Assembly: GCA_020086605.1 (NCBI GenBank) | Contig: JACBWW010000049.1 | Location: 5,310,316 to 5,374,315, forward strand | Reading direction: 5' to 3' | Origin: Lanius collurio | Lineage: Eukaryota; Chordata; Aves; Passeriformes; Laniidae | DNA: 64,000 nucleotides | Shown here: piece by piece, positions 27,943-38,311 of the stretch | Layout: each line of letters opens with the position of its first letter | Position numbering within the stretch: the first letter of the stretch is position 1 | Notes under the pieces: model-generated | The model's input: the letters and a program-made list of their open reading frames with translations, nothing else | Database searches by the model: none | Told to the model about the DNA's origin: nothing | Program-made: the position numbers and the translations under genes

Positions 27943-28463
27943 AAATTCTGCTTCCTATTTCCATTGCAGAGTGTTTTAGTGTCTCCTTCTCCCATCTAGG
28001 ATTAGGGCTTCATGCATAAATGGCATGAAGAATTAACTCTCAGGCTCACTTTTCCCACTGACACTAACCTAAATTACTCCCCCAAAAACAGAATGTAGGA
28101 AAGCAAAGAATGTATTTACCTTGTCTCTCATTCAAGCAGAGAATATTTCCATGCAGACATTCTTCTAACAACTAAGACTAAAATAAAGTATTACTGTTAT
28201 TAGTAAAAATCACCTGGGTATTGACTTCTGGGTATTGCTCTATTTTCCTCTTTTGTAACTCTGTATTGTCTGAGAACCCTGATCTGTGTCACGAGCAGTC
28301 ACAGAGGGATGTGAAGTATATGCAGGGGACATAAGTCTTCCACCTCCTGCTTAATTTTTTAATTTAAATGTGATAATAAAAAAAAATGCAGTGTGCATTC
28401 CAGAACTGTGGATTTCTCCAGTTACAGGTAATTTTTTTTCACTTTCCTCTCTGTTTAATTACT
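27943..28463. other. Non-coding spacer, nothing recognised
   Basis: AT-rich DNA between the CR1 end and the first copy of the 284 bp duplication. An A-run near 28379-28386 is the only notable feature. Confidence 0.5.
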
Positions 28464-28747
28464 TGCTTCTGGTGCCAGCTTTTGTGGTTTTCAGCTACCA
28501 ATATGTATTGAGGCTGAACTGGTATGTTCCAAAGTAAAAATGACTCTGAAACAGCAGCTCAGGAGTTGCCCACACGTGCTTCATTTTTCCATGTCCTTCA
28601 TGATCAAAGCCTGTTCTTTGCATCTGACTAATGCACTAACCTTCGTCTGAATAAATGTGCACCTTCAGTCACCACTAGCAAAAGGTGCCCAAAATTACTC
28701 AGGCTGGGGTACACACAGTGAAAGTGAAAGAAACCTGACAAGGGATC
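28464..28747 (+). repeat. Local duplication, copy A
   Basis: This block is repeated in the same orientation at 30333-30624. From gccagc at 28474 to gatc at 28747 the two copies align without gaps over 274 bases, with seven mismatches that I counted by eye. The preceding 10 bases (tgcttctggt) are also shared, but copy A lacks eight bases (caggtctg) that copy B has before gccagc. Neither copy has an open frame of interest or resembles CR1 or the LTR. Outside these limits the flanks are unrelated. Strand is arbitrary. Confidence 0.92.
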
Positions 28748-30332
28748 ATCATTATCAGCACTGATAGTGGTTTGGCATATCTCATGTGAGATGTCTGACC
28801 ATGAATTCACCTGTGGGATCAGTGTTTCTTTCAAGAAGGTCTTTGGGTGGGAGAAACCCATAACCTCAAAATGGGGTTGTCAAGTCCTAAACTTATTCCC
28901 TCACTTGGTTCAATGAGGAGGAAAGTTTGATGGTGTTCATGGTGTGCTGCAAAATATATACATTTATTCAATCATTTCTTAACTGAATGTTCTGCTTAAT
29001 CTTAAAAAACAAACCATTCTAAATTGGCTTGTCTCCGCTCAGTTTCCAAGAACACCTTGATTTCTTCACATTACTGTAAATTTTACAAAGCTAACATCCC
29101 ACTCTATCCTGATTTTAGCTCCTTATCATAAATATTGCTATGGCTCTGTCTTCACTTCATTGCTTTTTATGTGATGCTACAGAACAGCTTGCAAAACATC
29201 TGGCAGTAAATGGCTTTTATTTTGAGGCTATAATATTGCATGAGGAACTTTTAGAGACATTAGTAAGTTTTGGATAAAAGTCATTGTCATAGTATAGTAC
29301 TTTGCACTATTATAAGAAGATCAGAGAAATTTCCTCATGAACCCAAAATCTTGAAAAAGTTAGAAATTCTTTCTTTTTTACCTTGTTAGCACAAATGATG
29401 TTATAACAGAAAGTATTGGTTCTGTATTTACCATAGATGTAACTTTGCATCATTTCTTTTTGGTTTTGGATGAAAGAGGGATGCCGTTTTCAACAGCACA
29501 TACCCACATCAAGTGGTTCAAGGGAGTAAAGTTTTACTGAGCCTGGTGAAGTTATGCTGATCTATTGCTATAGCCTAACAACCAGTTAGGCTGGGCACTG
29601 TAATAAAACCGAATATACTTAAATCATACTGTAGGTAGTGAAAACAGTGTCACTGTTTCATAAAACCCATGAAATAATGGGATAGTAGTGATGGATAAGT
29701 TTGCCCTGATGCTACTGCAGAAACACTGGTTTCTGGGGTCAGGAAAAAGCATGGGCATTACTGTTATGACAATATTAATATGTGGAGAAGCTGTTGGAAT
29801 TAGAAAGATGGAATAAAAATTTTGCACTTATACCATATATTTATTTAATAAATGGAACAGAACTGTTTATAGAAATCTCTGAGAATTTTAAGACTAGCTT
29901 GTGCTAAAAAAAGATTAATTGGACACAACTAACTTTCTGGTTTTTTCCTTACCCAGAAGTGTCCCCTCTTCCAGAATATGAGACAAGAAAACTTCTATCT
30001 AATGTATTTGAGTCTTAGTGGTATGAAAAGACATTTCAATAGTTCTAGACCTTGTACCTCAAATATGGGTACTATACAAGTTATACATTATATTATGTAC
30101 CTTTCCTCACAATTAACATGTAAGAACATGGGCTTTTATGTTTGGTTGTTAAAACCAAAGTATTCAAATACAGAGGATCAAAGCCACTGGGCTCATGGCT
30201 TTGTGAGGATTCATGACAGAAATCATAAAAAGGTTATGAGCAGCACAGACATGGCACAGCAAGCACAATAAGTCACCACCTAATCCAAACTATAATGAAA
30301 CACTTCAAGTTTAGAATTAATTATAATTCCCC
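28748..30332. other. AT-rich spacer between duplicated blocks
   Basis: About 1.6 kb without recognisable genes or repeats. It appears single-copy in the window, so the duplication is dispersed rather than a simple tandem array. Confidence 0.5.
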
Positions 30333-30624
30333 TGCTTCTGGTCAGGTCTGGCCAGCGTCTGTGGTTTCCAGCTACCAATATGTATTGAGGCTGAACTGGT
30401 ATGTCCCAAAGTAAAAATGACTCTGAAACAGCAGCTCAGGAGTTGCCCACATGTGCTTCATTTTTCCATGTCCTTCATGATCAAAGCCTGTTCTTTGCAT
30501 CTGACTAATGCACTAACCTTGGTCTGAATAAATGTGCACCTTCAGTCACCACTAGCAAAAGGTGCCCAAAATTACTCAGGCTGGGGTACACACAGTGAAA
30601 GTGAAAGAAACCTGACAAGAGATC
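30333..30624 (+). repeat. Local duplication, copy B
   Basis: Second copy of the block at 28464-28747, same orientation and about 1.9 kb downstream. It carries eight extra bases (caggtctg at 30343-30350) near its left edge. Differences from copy A include a C for T in 'tatgtcccaaag' and a T for C in 'cacatgtgc'. Similarity stops at gatc (30621-30624). No target-site duplication or terminal inverted repeat is visible at either edge. It may be a small segmental duplication, a gene-conversion tract, or two young copies of an unrecognised repeat. Confidence 0.92.
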
Positions 30625-31654
30625 TTGTCTCCTTTCTCAAAAGGAAAATCTTTTGTTGAGTCTGTCCTTTTTACTTCTCTTTCAAAGTAGCTATAGCAAA
30701 TGCTAAATACAGGATGAGACAGAAAATCTTCATATAGAAAGAGAAGAAGAAAAAAATAATCTTTTAAGCTCAATCAGATATTTTCAAACTTTTTTTTCTT
30801 CCCTTTTCTTTTGACCAGCCTTAGGCAGGTGCTTTGATCTATATTTCAGTCACCAAGGTCCCTTATCAGAGAAAACACAAGAAAAGGAAAGTGAAAGATA
30901 CAGACAGAATGACAAATAGATGCACCTTGAGTCACTACAGAGTGGCTTTTCTGCTCTTCAGAATTAAATTTATCTGGAAACCATATCTGCAATGGGAATG
31001 GACCAGAACTTTGCCCTGAGGGCCTAAACCAACTCCCGTTGATTGCAAAAAGCACTTTTTGATATGTAGACTGATCAGTCTAAGATTCCAGAGGATAAAA
31101 CAATAACACACAATGTTGTGGCATTCCTTGGGTGCTCCTTTTTGTGTTCCCCTCCCTTCCTGCACTGAGGGCAGCTCCTCTGTCCCTCCATATGCCTGTT
31201 TTCATGCGTTTCACTTCTCTGCCTTCTAGGAATAACTTTTAAGTGCACAGTGTAAGGCATACAGATCAAAACCAGCCCAGTAATCTGTCTCTGACAGACC
31301 AGGGACAGATGCCTGGGGTAAAAGAAAGGCCAGGAAGCCCTTCACAGCTCATGTTTTACAAGACAGAAACAGAGGTGATAGGTCTCTTAGGTCACCCTCA
31401 GTGTGTTCTCCTTTTCAGACTTACGAGGCAGCTTTCCCACAGCAGTAATTTTTAGCACCAGTAGCTTTCAGATAAGTGTAAGGAATTACTCCAGTTTGCT
31501 TGCTTTGAACTGAGTGTGTGGCAGAATATTCTCATGACTATAAGCTCATGTGTTAGAAGTTGATCCCTCTTCATGCCCTCCTTGTTGCCCCTGCTCTGCA
31601 CCACCCCTTCTCCAGGAGTCCTGGTCCACCTCACTGTTTCTTGCACAGACACCT
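30625..31654. other. Non-coding stretch, no gene seen
   Basis: Mixed composition with short frames on both strands (30834-31455) that overlap antisense and match nothing known. The right part, from about 31560, may already belong to the old CR1/L3 relic but cannot be aligned with confidence. Confidence 0.45.
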
Positions 31655-32212
31655 TTGATCAGCTCTCGTGCCCTTTTCTGTGCCTTTCCCACTTCTGGAT
31701 GAAACAGAAAGAGCAGAAATGCACAAAGCATTGAAGGTGTAAGCATATCATAGATTTGTACACTGGCATAATGACATTACCTATTTGTTCTCTATTCATT
31801 TCCTGATATTCCCTAAGGTTTGATTTGCTTTTTGACTTCAACTGAATATTGAGTTGATGTTTTTATAGAGCTAGCTATGATATTCCCAATATCTCTCTCT
31901 TGAATGATAATAGTCAGCCCGGAGCCCATAATTTTGTAACTAAAGCTTTATTGCTTTTACCTGGGTAAATTACTTTTCATTTATCCATACTGAATTTCAT
32001 TTTTCATTTTATCTCTCAGTCACTTAGCCTTGTACAGTCTTTTTGCAAATCTTTGCATTCAGCTCTCAGTTTTACTAAGCCAAGCAAGTTCATGCTGCCA
32101 ACAAAGTTTGTCCTCATTCTCTTCACCTTAGAGACTTTGTGCACTTTCCTGGTGTTTTCAAGCAGCTCATTGAGAACCATAGTACCAAGCAAAGTGAGAC
32201 AAACTAGTCTTC
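31655..32212 (-). mobile_element. Ancient CR1/L3-type LINE relic, left part
   Basis: Read on the given strand, blocks follow in the order expected for the reverse complement of old amniote CR1/L3-type elements. There is a 'tgcacaaagcattgaaggtgt' region, 'catagatttgtacactggc' then 'ataatgacattacct', a 'gctttttgacttcaactgaata' region, 'gatattcccaatatctctctct', and 'ctgaatttcatttttcatttt' followed by 'tctcagtcacttagccttgt' and 'cttttgcaaatctttgca'. Many substitutions and small indels make it much older than the CR1 copies at 27.8 or 47 kb. No open reading frame survives. The family name is from memory; a repeat-library search would place it exactly. Confidence 0.7.
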
Positions 32213-33189
32213 CTCAGCCTTGCTACTAGAATTATTTGTACTTTATGCTTCCAAAATTTTGCATAGCTGGCTATGGGCCGTCATCTTCCCCTCTATTTTT
32301 ATCTACTTTTTCACTTCTTTTTCTCATATTTGTCCTCCTTATAGAAAAGCTGCATTATTCATCTCTTTGAACATGCATAGCATTTCGAGATGGAGTTTGG
32401 AATAGATCTCTGTCATAGAGAAAACAAAGTTTTCTCCAGAACAATGTTCAGCTTGAGGGCAGCTAGAAAACTTGTGTAATGTCAAGCTAAGAAAAGAGTA
32501 ATGGTACTGACTGTTTAGCTGTCACGTTGGATAATGGCGATTAAGACACATTAATTTTTGTGGCCAGTAATATTCACTGAGTGATATGACCAGCAGCACA
32601 TCAACCCTGCTAAGAACTAATGGTCTTACACACTTCCACCTGAGTCAAGAGCAGGTGACTCCAGAGGAAAGCACAGAATGCAGCTCTTGCTCTTGCTTCA
32701 GGAACCATAATAAAAATACCTTAACTTCCTTCATAGAAGATTTAATTTGGTCACAGTCATTCTCAAGTATAATTTCTTTGGAAATATGATCTTGTTCATT
32801 TTTCTTGGTTATTTTTTTTTTTCTCTGCAGATATTCCTCTAACCTAGAGGGTCAAAGAAAGGACATAAAATGCTGCCTAGTGACCACATATACCACCCTC
32901 CCAAAGGAAACATGTGGTTCAGTGGTACCATTGATAGGGTGATTTGGTGACTAGCACATCACTGCCTTTACAAATTCATGGAGATGAACAGTCCTTCATA
33001 GTTATCTCAGCTCTTAACTAAATCCACCTGATTTGCATGTCCCACTCATGGTTAATTTACTGAGCTTTCCCCCTTTCAGACTGTCTATAAATATGCCATC
33101 ATGTCCTCTAAACCTTATTTAAACTTCCTGAAGCACAGTAACAACAAACTTCCCAGCACAGCAGATTTCAATGGAGCTGCTCATGAGTA
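32213..33189. other. Unclassified DNA inside the old CR1/L3 relic
   Basis: About 1 kb that does not fit the LINE pattern seen on either side, where the consensus I recall has well under 200 bases. It includes an acceptor-like pyrimidine tract ending in ctctgcag near 32830 and several short frames without domains. It may be a later insertion too decayed to name, or a poorly conserved LINE segment. No terminal repeats are visible. Confidence 0.4.
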
Positions 33190-33660
33190 TGGACTCTGCG
33201 GTTTGGCACAGACAAAAACCACTGGTGTGTAGGCTACTGCACCTCTAACCTCTTTTACAGTAAGAATACAATCTTATTCCTTCTCCTTTTTCCCTATCTC
33301 CTAGTGAGGTCTTAATCCATGTGAAGTTTTAACTCTCACTCCATGGTTACCAAGTTTCCCTAACAGTCTCTTGTAAGGGTCTTTACCAAAGGACTTTTGA
33401 AAGCCTGAATAAATTTTATCCACCATTTCTCCCTCATTCACTATTTTGTTAACTCTGAATGAGTGTTGGCAGCTTAGAGAGCTATTATTTGGCCTTGAGA
33501 AGCCTGAGGCTTTAGTCCTAGTAGGTTGTATACATTAAATTAATATATAACTTTATCTTTTATAATTGTCTTGACTATTTTTCCTGCTGCTGAGGTACCT
33601 GCTGTATATCTATAAAAGACAATTGCCTCTGGCATTTTATGGAAGATTAAGGCAGTCTTT
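33190..33660 (-). mobile_element. Ancient CR1/L3-type LINE relic, right part
   Basis: The pattern resumes with 'cctctaacctcttttacag', 'cctatctcctagtgaggtc' then 'ttaatccatgtgaag', 'gtctttaccaaaggactttt' then 'gaaagcctgaataaatttta', 'cattcactattttgttaac', and 'ataattgtcttgactatttt' then 'tcctgctgctgaggtacc'. These correspond in order to the reverse complement of the reverse-transcriptase-coding part of old CR1/L3 elements, upstream of the segment at 31655-32212. Stops and indels are present in all frames. It belongs to the same insertion as the left part. Confidence 0.65.
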
Positions 33661-34380
33661 GCTACAACCCAGTTGTCTATGCTAGCAGGGTTTTATTTCA
33701 GATTTTTAACAATAAACTGTGTATCTTTAAACAGCAATTCAGCTGCTTCATTATTTAGTCCCTCATAGCTCCTAGACAGCTAAGACACAGCAGTGATGAT
33801 TAATTACTATGTAATGTGTTGTGTTATTCCACTATCTTTTTTTCCATTTTTGTTTTGTGTTCACAGAGAACATCTCACCCTTGCTTCATGTTGATAATAG
33901 CACCTATTTAAGTTATTTTTGTAAACAAGAGTTTAAGCTCAGTAGCATAAGTCAATTTATTTTTTGCTTATCACTTCTTGACATTGTGGAGAAGAATGTG
34001 TGTGACTGACACCATGTGAAAAGCAGAGGTAAGCAGAGGGAAAAAATTAGAAAAAAGAAATACTTCATGCTACTGGTGAGGGTAAATCATTCTCTTTGAG
34101 ACTGAGCTAAATAGTACCCTGGTAAGTGAGCATAAATTGGATCTACTTTGAATCAGATATGCATTTGAAGAAAATTGGTGTAATTTCCATTAGAAAAATG
34201 GAAAAAAAAGTCATTTATACTACATGCAGCTCTGTCTCATTTATTTCATTGAAGTTAGTCTACATTTATGTGGGTGTAACCCAGAACAGCATTGAGTTCA
34301 CTGTTAAGGTAGTAACTTCTCTGCTCCTAATCCTGTGATGGTTGGTACCAAAAACAATCTGTGGGATACTGGCATGAATG
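33661..34380. other. AT-rich spacer, nothing recognised
   Basis: Contains a T-rich open frame (33821-34009) of low complexity that I do not regard as coding. The old LINE may continue a little into this stretch. Confidence 0.45.
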
Positions 34381-34448
34381 GAACAAAGAGGAGAGCAGAG
34401 GGAGAGGAGGGGAGAGGAGGGAGAGGGAGAGGAGAGGAGAGGAGAGGC
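34381..34448 (+). repeat. Polypurine tract with GGAGA repeats
   Basis: Almost uninterrupted A/G for nearly 70 bases, with a single C at 34396. The right part from 34426 is built from tandem GGAGA units. Such mirror-like purine tracts can form triplex DNA. It passes directly into a GC-rich, pyrimidine-biased patch at 34449-34540. Open frames across it code only low-complexity Arg/Gly/Glu peptide and are rejected as genes. Confidence 0.8.
34400..34427 (+). other. Canonical G-quadruplex motif
   Basis: Four G-runs of at least three occur at 34400-34402, 34409-34412, 34419-34421 and 34425-34427. The loops are 6, 6 and 3 bases, which satisfies the usual G3+N1-7 pattern. It lies inside the polypurine tract. 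Folding in DNA or RNA is inferred from sequence only; whether it is transcribed is unknown. Confidence 0.7.
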
Positions 34449-37400
34449 TCTCCCTCCTGCTCCCCAGCACACCGTGTTCTGAACAGCCAGGCAGCCAGCC
34501 GGGGCTCCTGGGCTGGTCTGGCTGGACAGCAGCACACTCCAGCCTAATGACTCGTACCCACTTCAGTGTTTCTATCGTTTCTTTGTGCCAAACACAGCAG
34601 AATGCAGCACAAAGATAAAGGGAGAGACAATACCTTGCTCAAAGAGCTTCCAGCAGAAACAGGCACCTTCCAAAGAGGGAAATGGAGAGGCAGTCTGCCT
34701 GAGCTCTCAGTAGAATAAAAAACTAGAAATAGAAAGTGAACTAGCAGTTCTTGAGACCCGTATGCCTTTACAATGCACTTTTTTTAGGCAAAACACATTA
34801 GGTAATAACACCTTTCTTAGCTGGGTGCTGGAATTTTTGAGTACTGCTGCCCCTGGATTAATTGCAGCCTTTGGAAATGTTTTGTGTTATCTCTCTGTTA
34901 CAACTGATGATGATTTGTTTCTGCTTTGCAAGTTTGAGTTGGTTTATTGGAAATTTTATGAGGGTAAAAGAAGTTTATGGGGGTAAAGAGGAAGAATTAT
35001 CACTGTGTGCTAAAGGAAGAGTTATTACCACTACTCATAATAGCAGTGGGAAGGATTATCACTAGCAAAAGCTCAAGAAGATTACTTTGATTCAGCAATG
35101 TACAGTAAACAATCTTTATCTCTAGCAGAATGTCAGTGCATATTTTACAATATAGCTGATGTTGGTGATCCATGAAAAAAAAATCTGCTGCAATTTAAGT
35201 TTAATCATTCTGAATCTTAGAATTAAATTAATATTCAATTGTCAAAAAAACAGCAGAAAAAAAAAAGCTGCTTAAGAATGGAACAGGGAAAAGCACTGTA
35301 ATTTCATTTCAGTCTAATTCCAATTTAAAATCTTTGTATCAGCATCCCCTTGGCAAGTTTTCAGTAGATTCATAGGACTCAGCAGAGTGGTATGAGCATG
35401 CAGATAACAGACATGAGATCACTAAGCAAACTAGTTTCAAAAGCTTCTGGTTTACATTAAATACTTTTTTTTTAAAGTACAGAATATATTCCTGACTTTT
35501 CTATGTCACTTTCATAAATATCAACTGATTAAATGTTGTTCTTATTTAACAAAAGTACAGATTCTTCAAGCACATTCAAGACAGACACACAAACTCATCC
35601 TGTTGACAGAGATCAAACTCAGCACAGCCAGGATTTAAAAAAAGGGTAATGATAATATAAATGAAATTTATGTGAGGATTTGTTCTGGTATGAAAAAATA
35701 AAGTAACCAGAATGAGTTTACATGTGACAAAAACCATTTCATATTCTGCTGGAAATTACTGCGATAATGTGAAGCTAGGCAGCATATAATATAATGAAAA
35801 GATGTAAAAGATCATGTAAAGAAAACGAACCTGTCTAGGATGTGATGGAATTATGTGAACTAATATTAGTTTTGCCCTTGGAAATTTATATTCACATTTG
35901 TAGTTATAAATATAAAATCAGATTTATAAATCAAAAATACCCTGAGATGAATTCTGTACCAACTCTTGTCTTGCTATTCACTTATCAGTGGGAGGTTTCA
36001 AATCAGCCTCTGCTGGAACTTAGGAATGTGAGTGATGCCCTGTTCTGTTTCACACCTTTTATGTAGTTTTGTTCAGTAACTGCATGGAGTCATAGCAAAT
36101 GTATATATACTATAACATATATATATATTTATTATAAAATTATGCATACAACAACACATAAGATTCTCAAATCTCTGATCAAGGTGCCTCCTTTTGGAAA
36201 GAATTCTTGGTAATTAGAGGAAAAAAAACCTCCCCAAGACAAAATGACAGGCTAGTTATACATTCCTCCTCATTTTCAAGACACTTGTACTATGAGTTTG
36301 TTTTGAAGTCACTCTTTTGCAATACAGTTATGCTAATGGAAATTAGGGCTGGAATTACAAAGATAGAAAACTGTGAAAAATAAAAATTTGGGATGCTCTG
36401 GATCATTAAAAAGGATAATTAACATTGTTTTGCAAAAATTATGGAAAGCTCATGCAAATTACATCTTATTTTAAATAAACTTGCTATGCATATATGCATA
36501 CTAATTTTGAAAGATGAGTTTCTAATTTTTAGGAAATAAATAAGTTGGAAAATTAATGCTCTCATATTGATGTATTTATTATGTTTAGGCATTTACTATG
36601 TTTAAGAAACTTAGATTCTCCTGTTCAAGGTACAAATCAATCATGGACAAAGCCATCTTTCCCAAATGCACTCAGCAATGTGTCTCAGGTCTCACCTGGA
36701 GGATCATCTCAGGGATATGCAGTACAGGCAAATTAATCACAGTGCTTGTTCAACCTTCAAAGTCAGCTGAGTTAACAAAACAAGTTAATAGTGATTAAAA
36801 AAAAAATTGTATGAGGGTAATCCTAGTAAACAGGAATAGTGACTGACCTACTCTTGGAAGCAGAAAGATCTAATTTTCCCCTTACACATTGCATCTACAA
36901 CTAAAGCCCCTAGTTCTTTAAGATGAGAAGGGAATGCACCATACCAGTGGAAGGTAGTTCACACTAACAGCATTGCAGCCACACAGATGTTCCAGTGGAT
37001 CCCTAAGAAAATGTTTCTCTATAAAGACATCTATGTCAAAACATACTGACAGTCCCTGACACGAGTTCCTGTGCATACTTTTCAGTGGCAGTATACTGGT
37101 GTATTCTGCTTTGATTTACAGGTGGCCTAGCATTACCTTCCTGAACTGTAGAAATCTTGATTTACATAGAATTAACACTTCAGGTGACAAAACACCTATT
37201 TATTTTCTCCTTTTAGTAGATGATTCAGGATGAACAAAGCTCTTCCACCTTTCACATAGTGTATTTCGAGCTTTCAAAGCAACTCTTTGGAAAAAGTGCA
37301 TTTTCTGAAGGGGTTTGGCGTGTGGCCTCAGCAGGCAGCAGTGGAAGGTGAGCCCTCAGTGAGGCACAGCAGGAAGCACAGAAGGGAATGAAATCACTCA

Positions 37401-37720
37401 CAGACTAAGGCAGTGCCTCATACAGACCATGTTAGCAAGCACGTTTCTCCTTTCTGCTGGGAACTTTATGGAAACATTTTGGTTTTAGCAGTATGTAGTT
37501 TCCTAACACAGTTCCATCTCTTTGAAATTCACCAGTGGTATTTGATGGCAAGGAGTCGATCCTCCAACAGCTTCCAAGCCTCCACTCAGGTGAAAACTGC
37601 AGTCAACTTCCATCATACCCTTCTTCAAATCTTGTCTTACCATGTAACCTCTTTACTTTGACCTTCAAACCAACCAGGATCATGTGTCCTGACCGAACCA
37701 GGTGACAAACTTGAATTTAC
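34449..37720. other. AT-rich non-coding stretch, no gene seen
   Basis: After a short GC-rich patch to about 34540, the sequence is AT-rich with TA-dinucleotide clusters near 36100-36130 and a perfect 16 bp palindrome at 36485-36500. Frames such as 36598-36798 have no recognisable domain. Repeat-derived sequence related to the hAT-like relic may extend leftward below 37720 but I cannot align it. Confidence 0.5.
36485..36500. repeat. 16 bp perfect palindrome
   Basis: The 16 bases tatgcata-tatgcata are identical to their reverse complement. Each half carries ATGCAT. In AT-rich DNA such palindromes arise by chance, so no function is claimed. Confidence 0.6.
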
Positions 37721-38311
37721 TTAGTCTGGGCTTTTCAAGGTAATGGGATGAACTCCTGTGTCAAGCAGGGTCTGCAGCAGCCTCAGCCTGCAGGCACTGC
37801 TAAGTCTGCTAAGTGGTGTGAAGATATAATTGTGATAATAATAGCACTGCTGAATCTCTGTTGAACTAAGGCGTTCTGCTACACTTTTGACCTCTGCACA
37901 TTCATACACCTTGTCCTGACTCCTCCAATGTTTCCAAAAGGGCTGTTTGTTGCTGCAGTGTCCTTGAGGTGCACTTCTGGAGGCTGAGCCAGCGGATGCT
38001 GCAGTGCTTGACAATCTTTAAATGCTTCAATGGTCTTGAATACCTGATATATTTTGTAGCCTTCCTTCTTTTTGAAGCAGCTTTGAAAACAGTGAGACGT
38101 ATTTCCCGACAGCTGTTCTCAAGCACTTAATGGCCACTGCTTCACATCACGTTGGCAGCATCTGTTTGCCAAATGACAAACACAGCCTGGGTCAGGTAAG
38201 CTCTGGGTCTCCACGTAACAAATCTGGAGGTGAGCAGAGTTGTTTTTCTCTCTCTCTCATAAAGCTGCCATTGACACTGCTATGGAAAGCAATGAAGTTA
38301 TTCCAGGGTAC
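37721..38311 (-). pseudogene. Broken hAT-type transposase-like gene relic
   Basis: Reading the minus strand, pieces in three registers line up in the order of the central part of hAT-superfamily transposase-derived proteins (KIAA1586/SCAND3-like group, placed from memory). First PWNNFIAF (from 38308), then GCVCHLANRC (from 38187), resembling the family's 'PWENCVGF' and 'GCxCHLANLC' blocks. Then LENSCREIR through LKHLKIVKHC and SIRWLSLQKCTSRTLQQ (within 38126-37902; CSIRWLSLQKC begins at 38003), matching the 'HCSTRWLSLQKCVNRVLQQW' signature. Finally VKSVAERLSSTEIQ, after a frameshift near 37912. Shifts between blocks, plus an in-frame stop just after the CHLAN block, show it is dead. The N-terminal zinc finger and C-terminal dimerisation region are not recognised. 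No terminal inverted repeats were found, so it may be a transposon copy or a decayed domesticated gene. Confidence 0.75.

Noticed and set aside
34335..34618. Overlapping Arg/Gly/Glu-rich frames at the polypurine tract
   Set aside because: Low-complexity peptide produced by GGAGA repeats, open in two plus frames and two minus frames at once.
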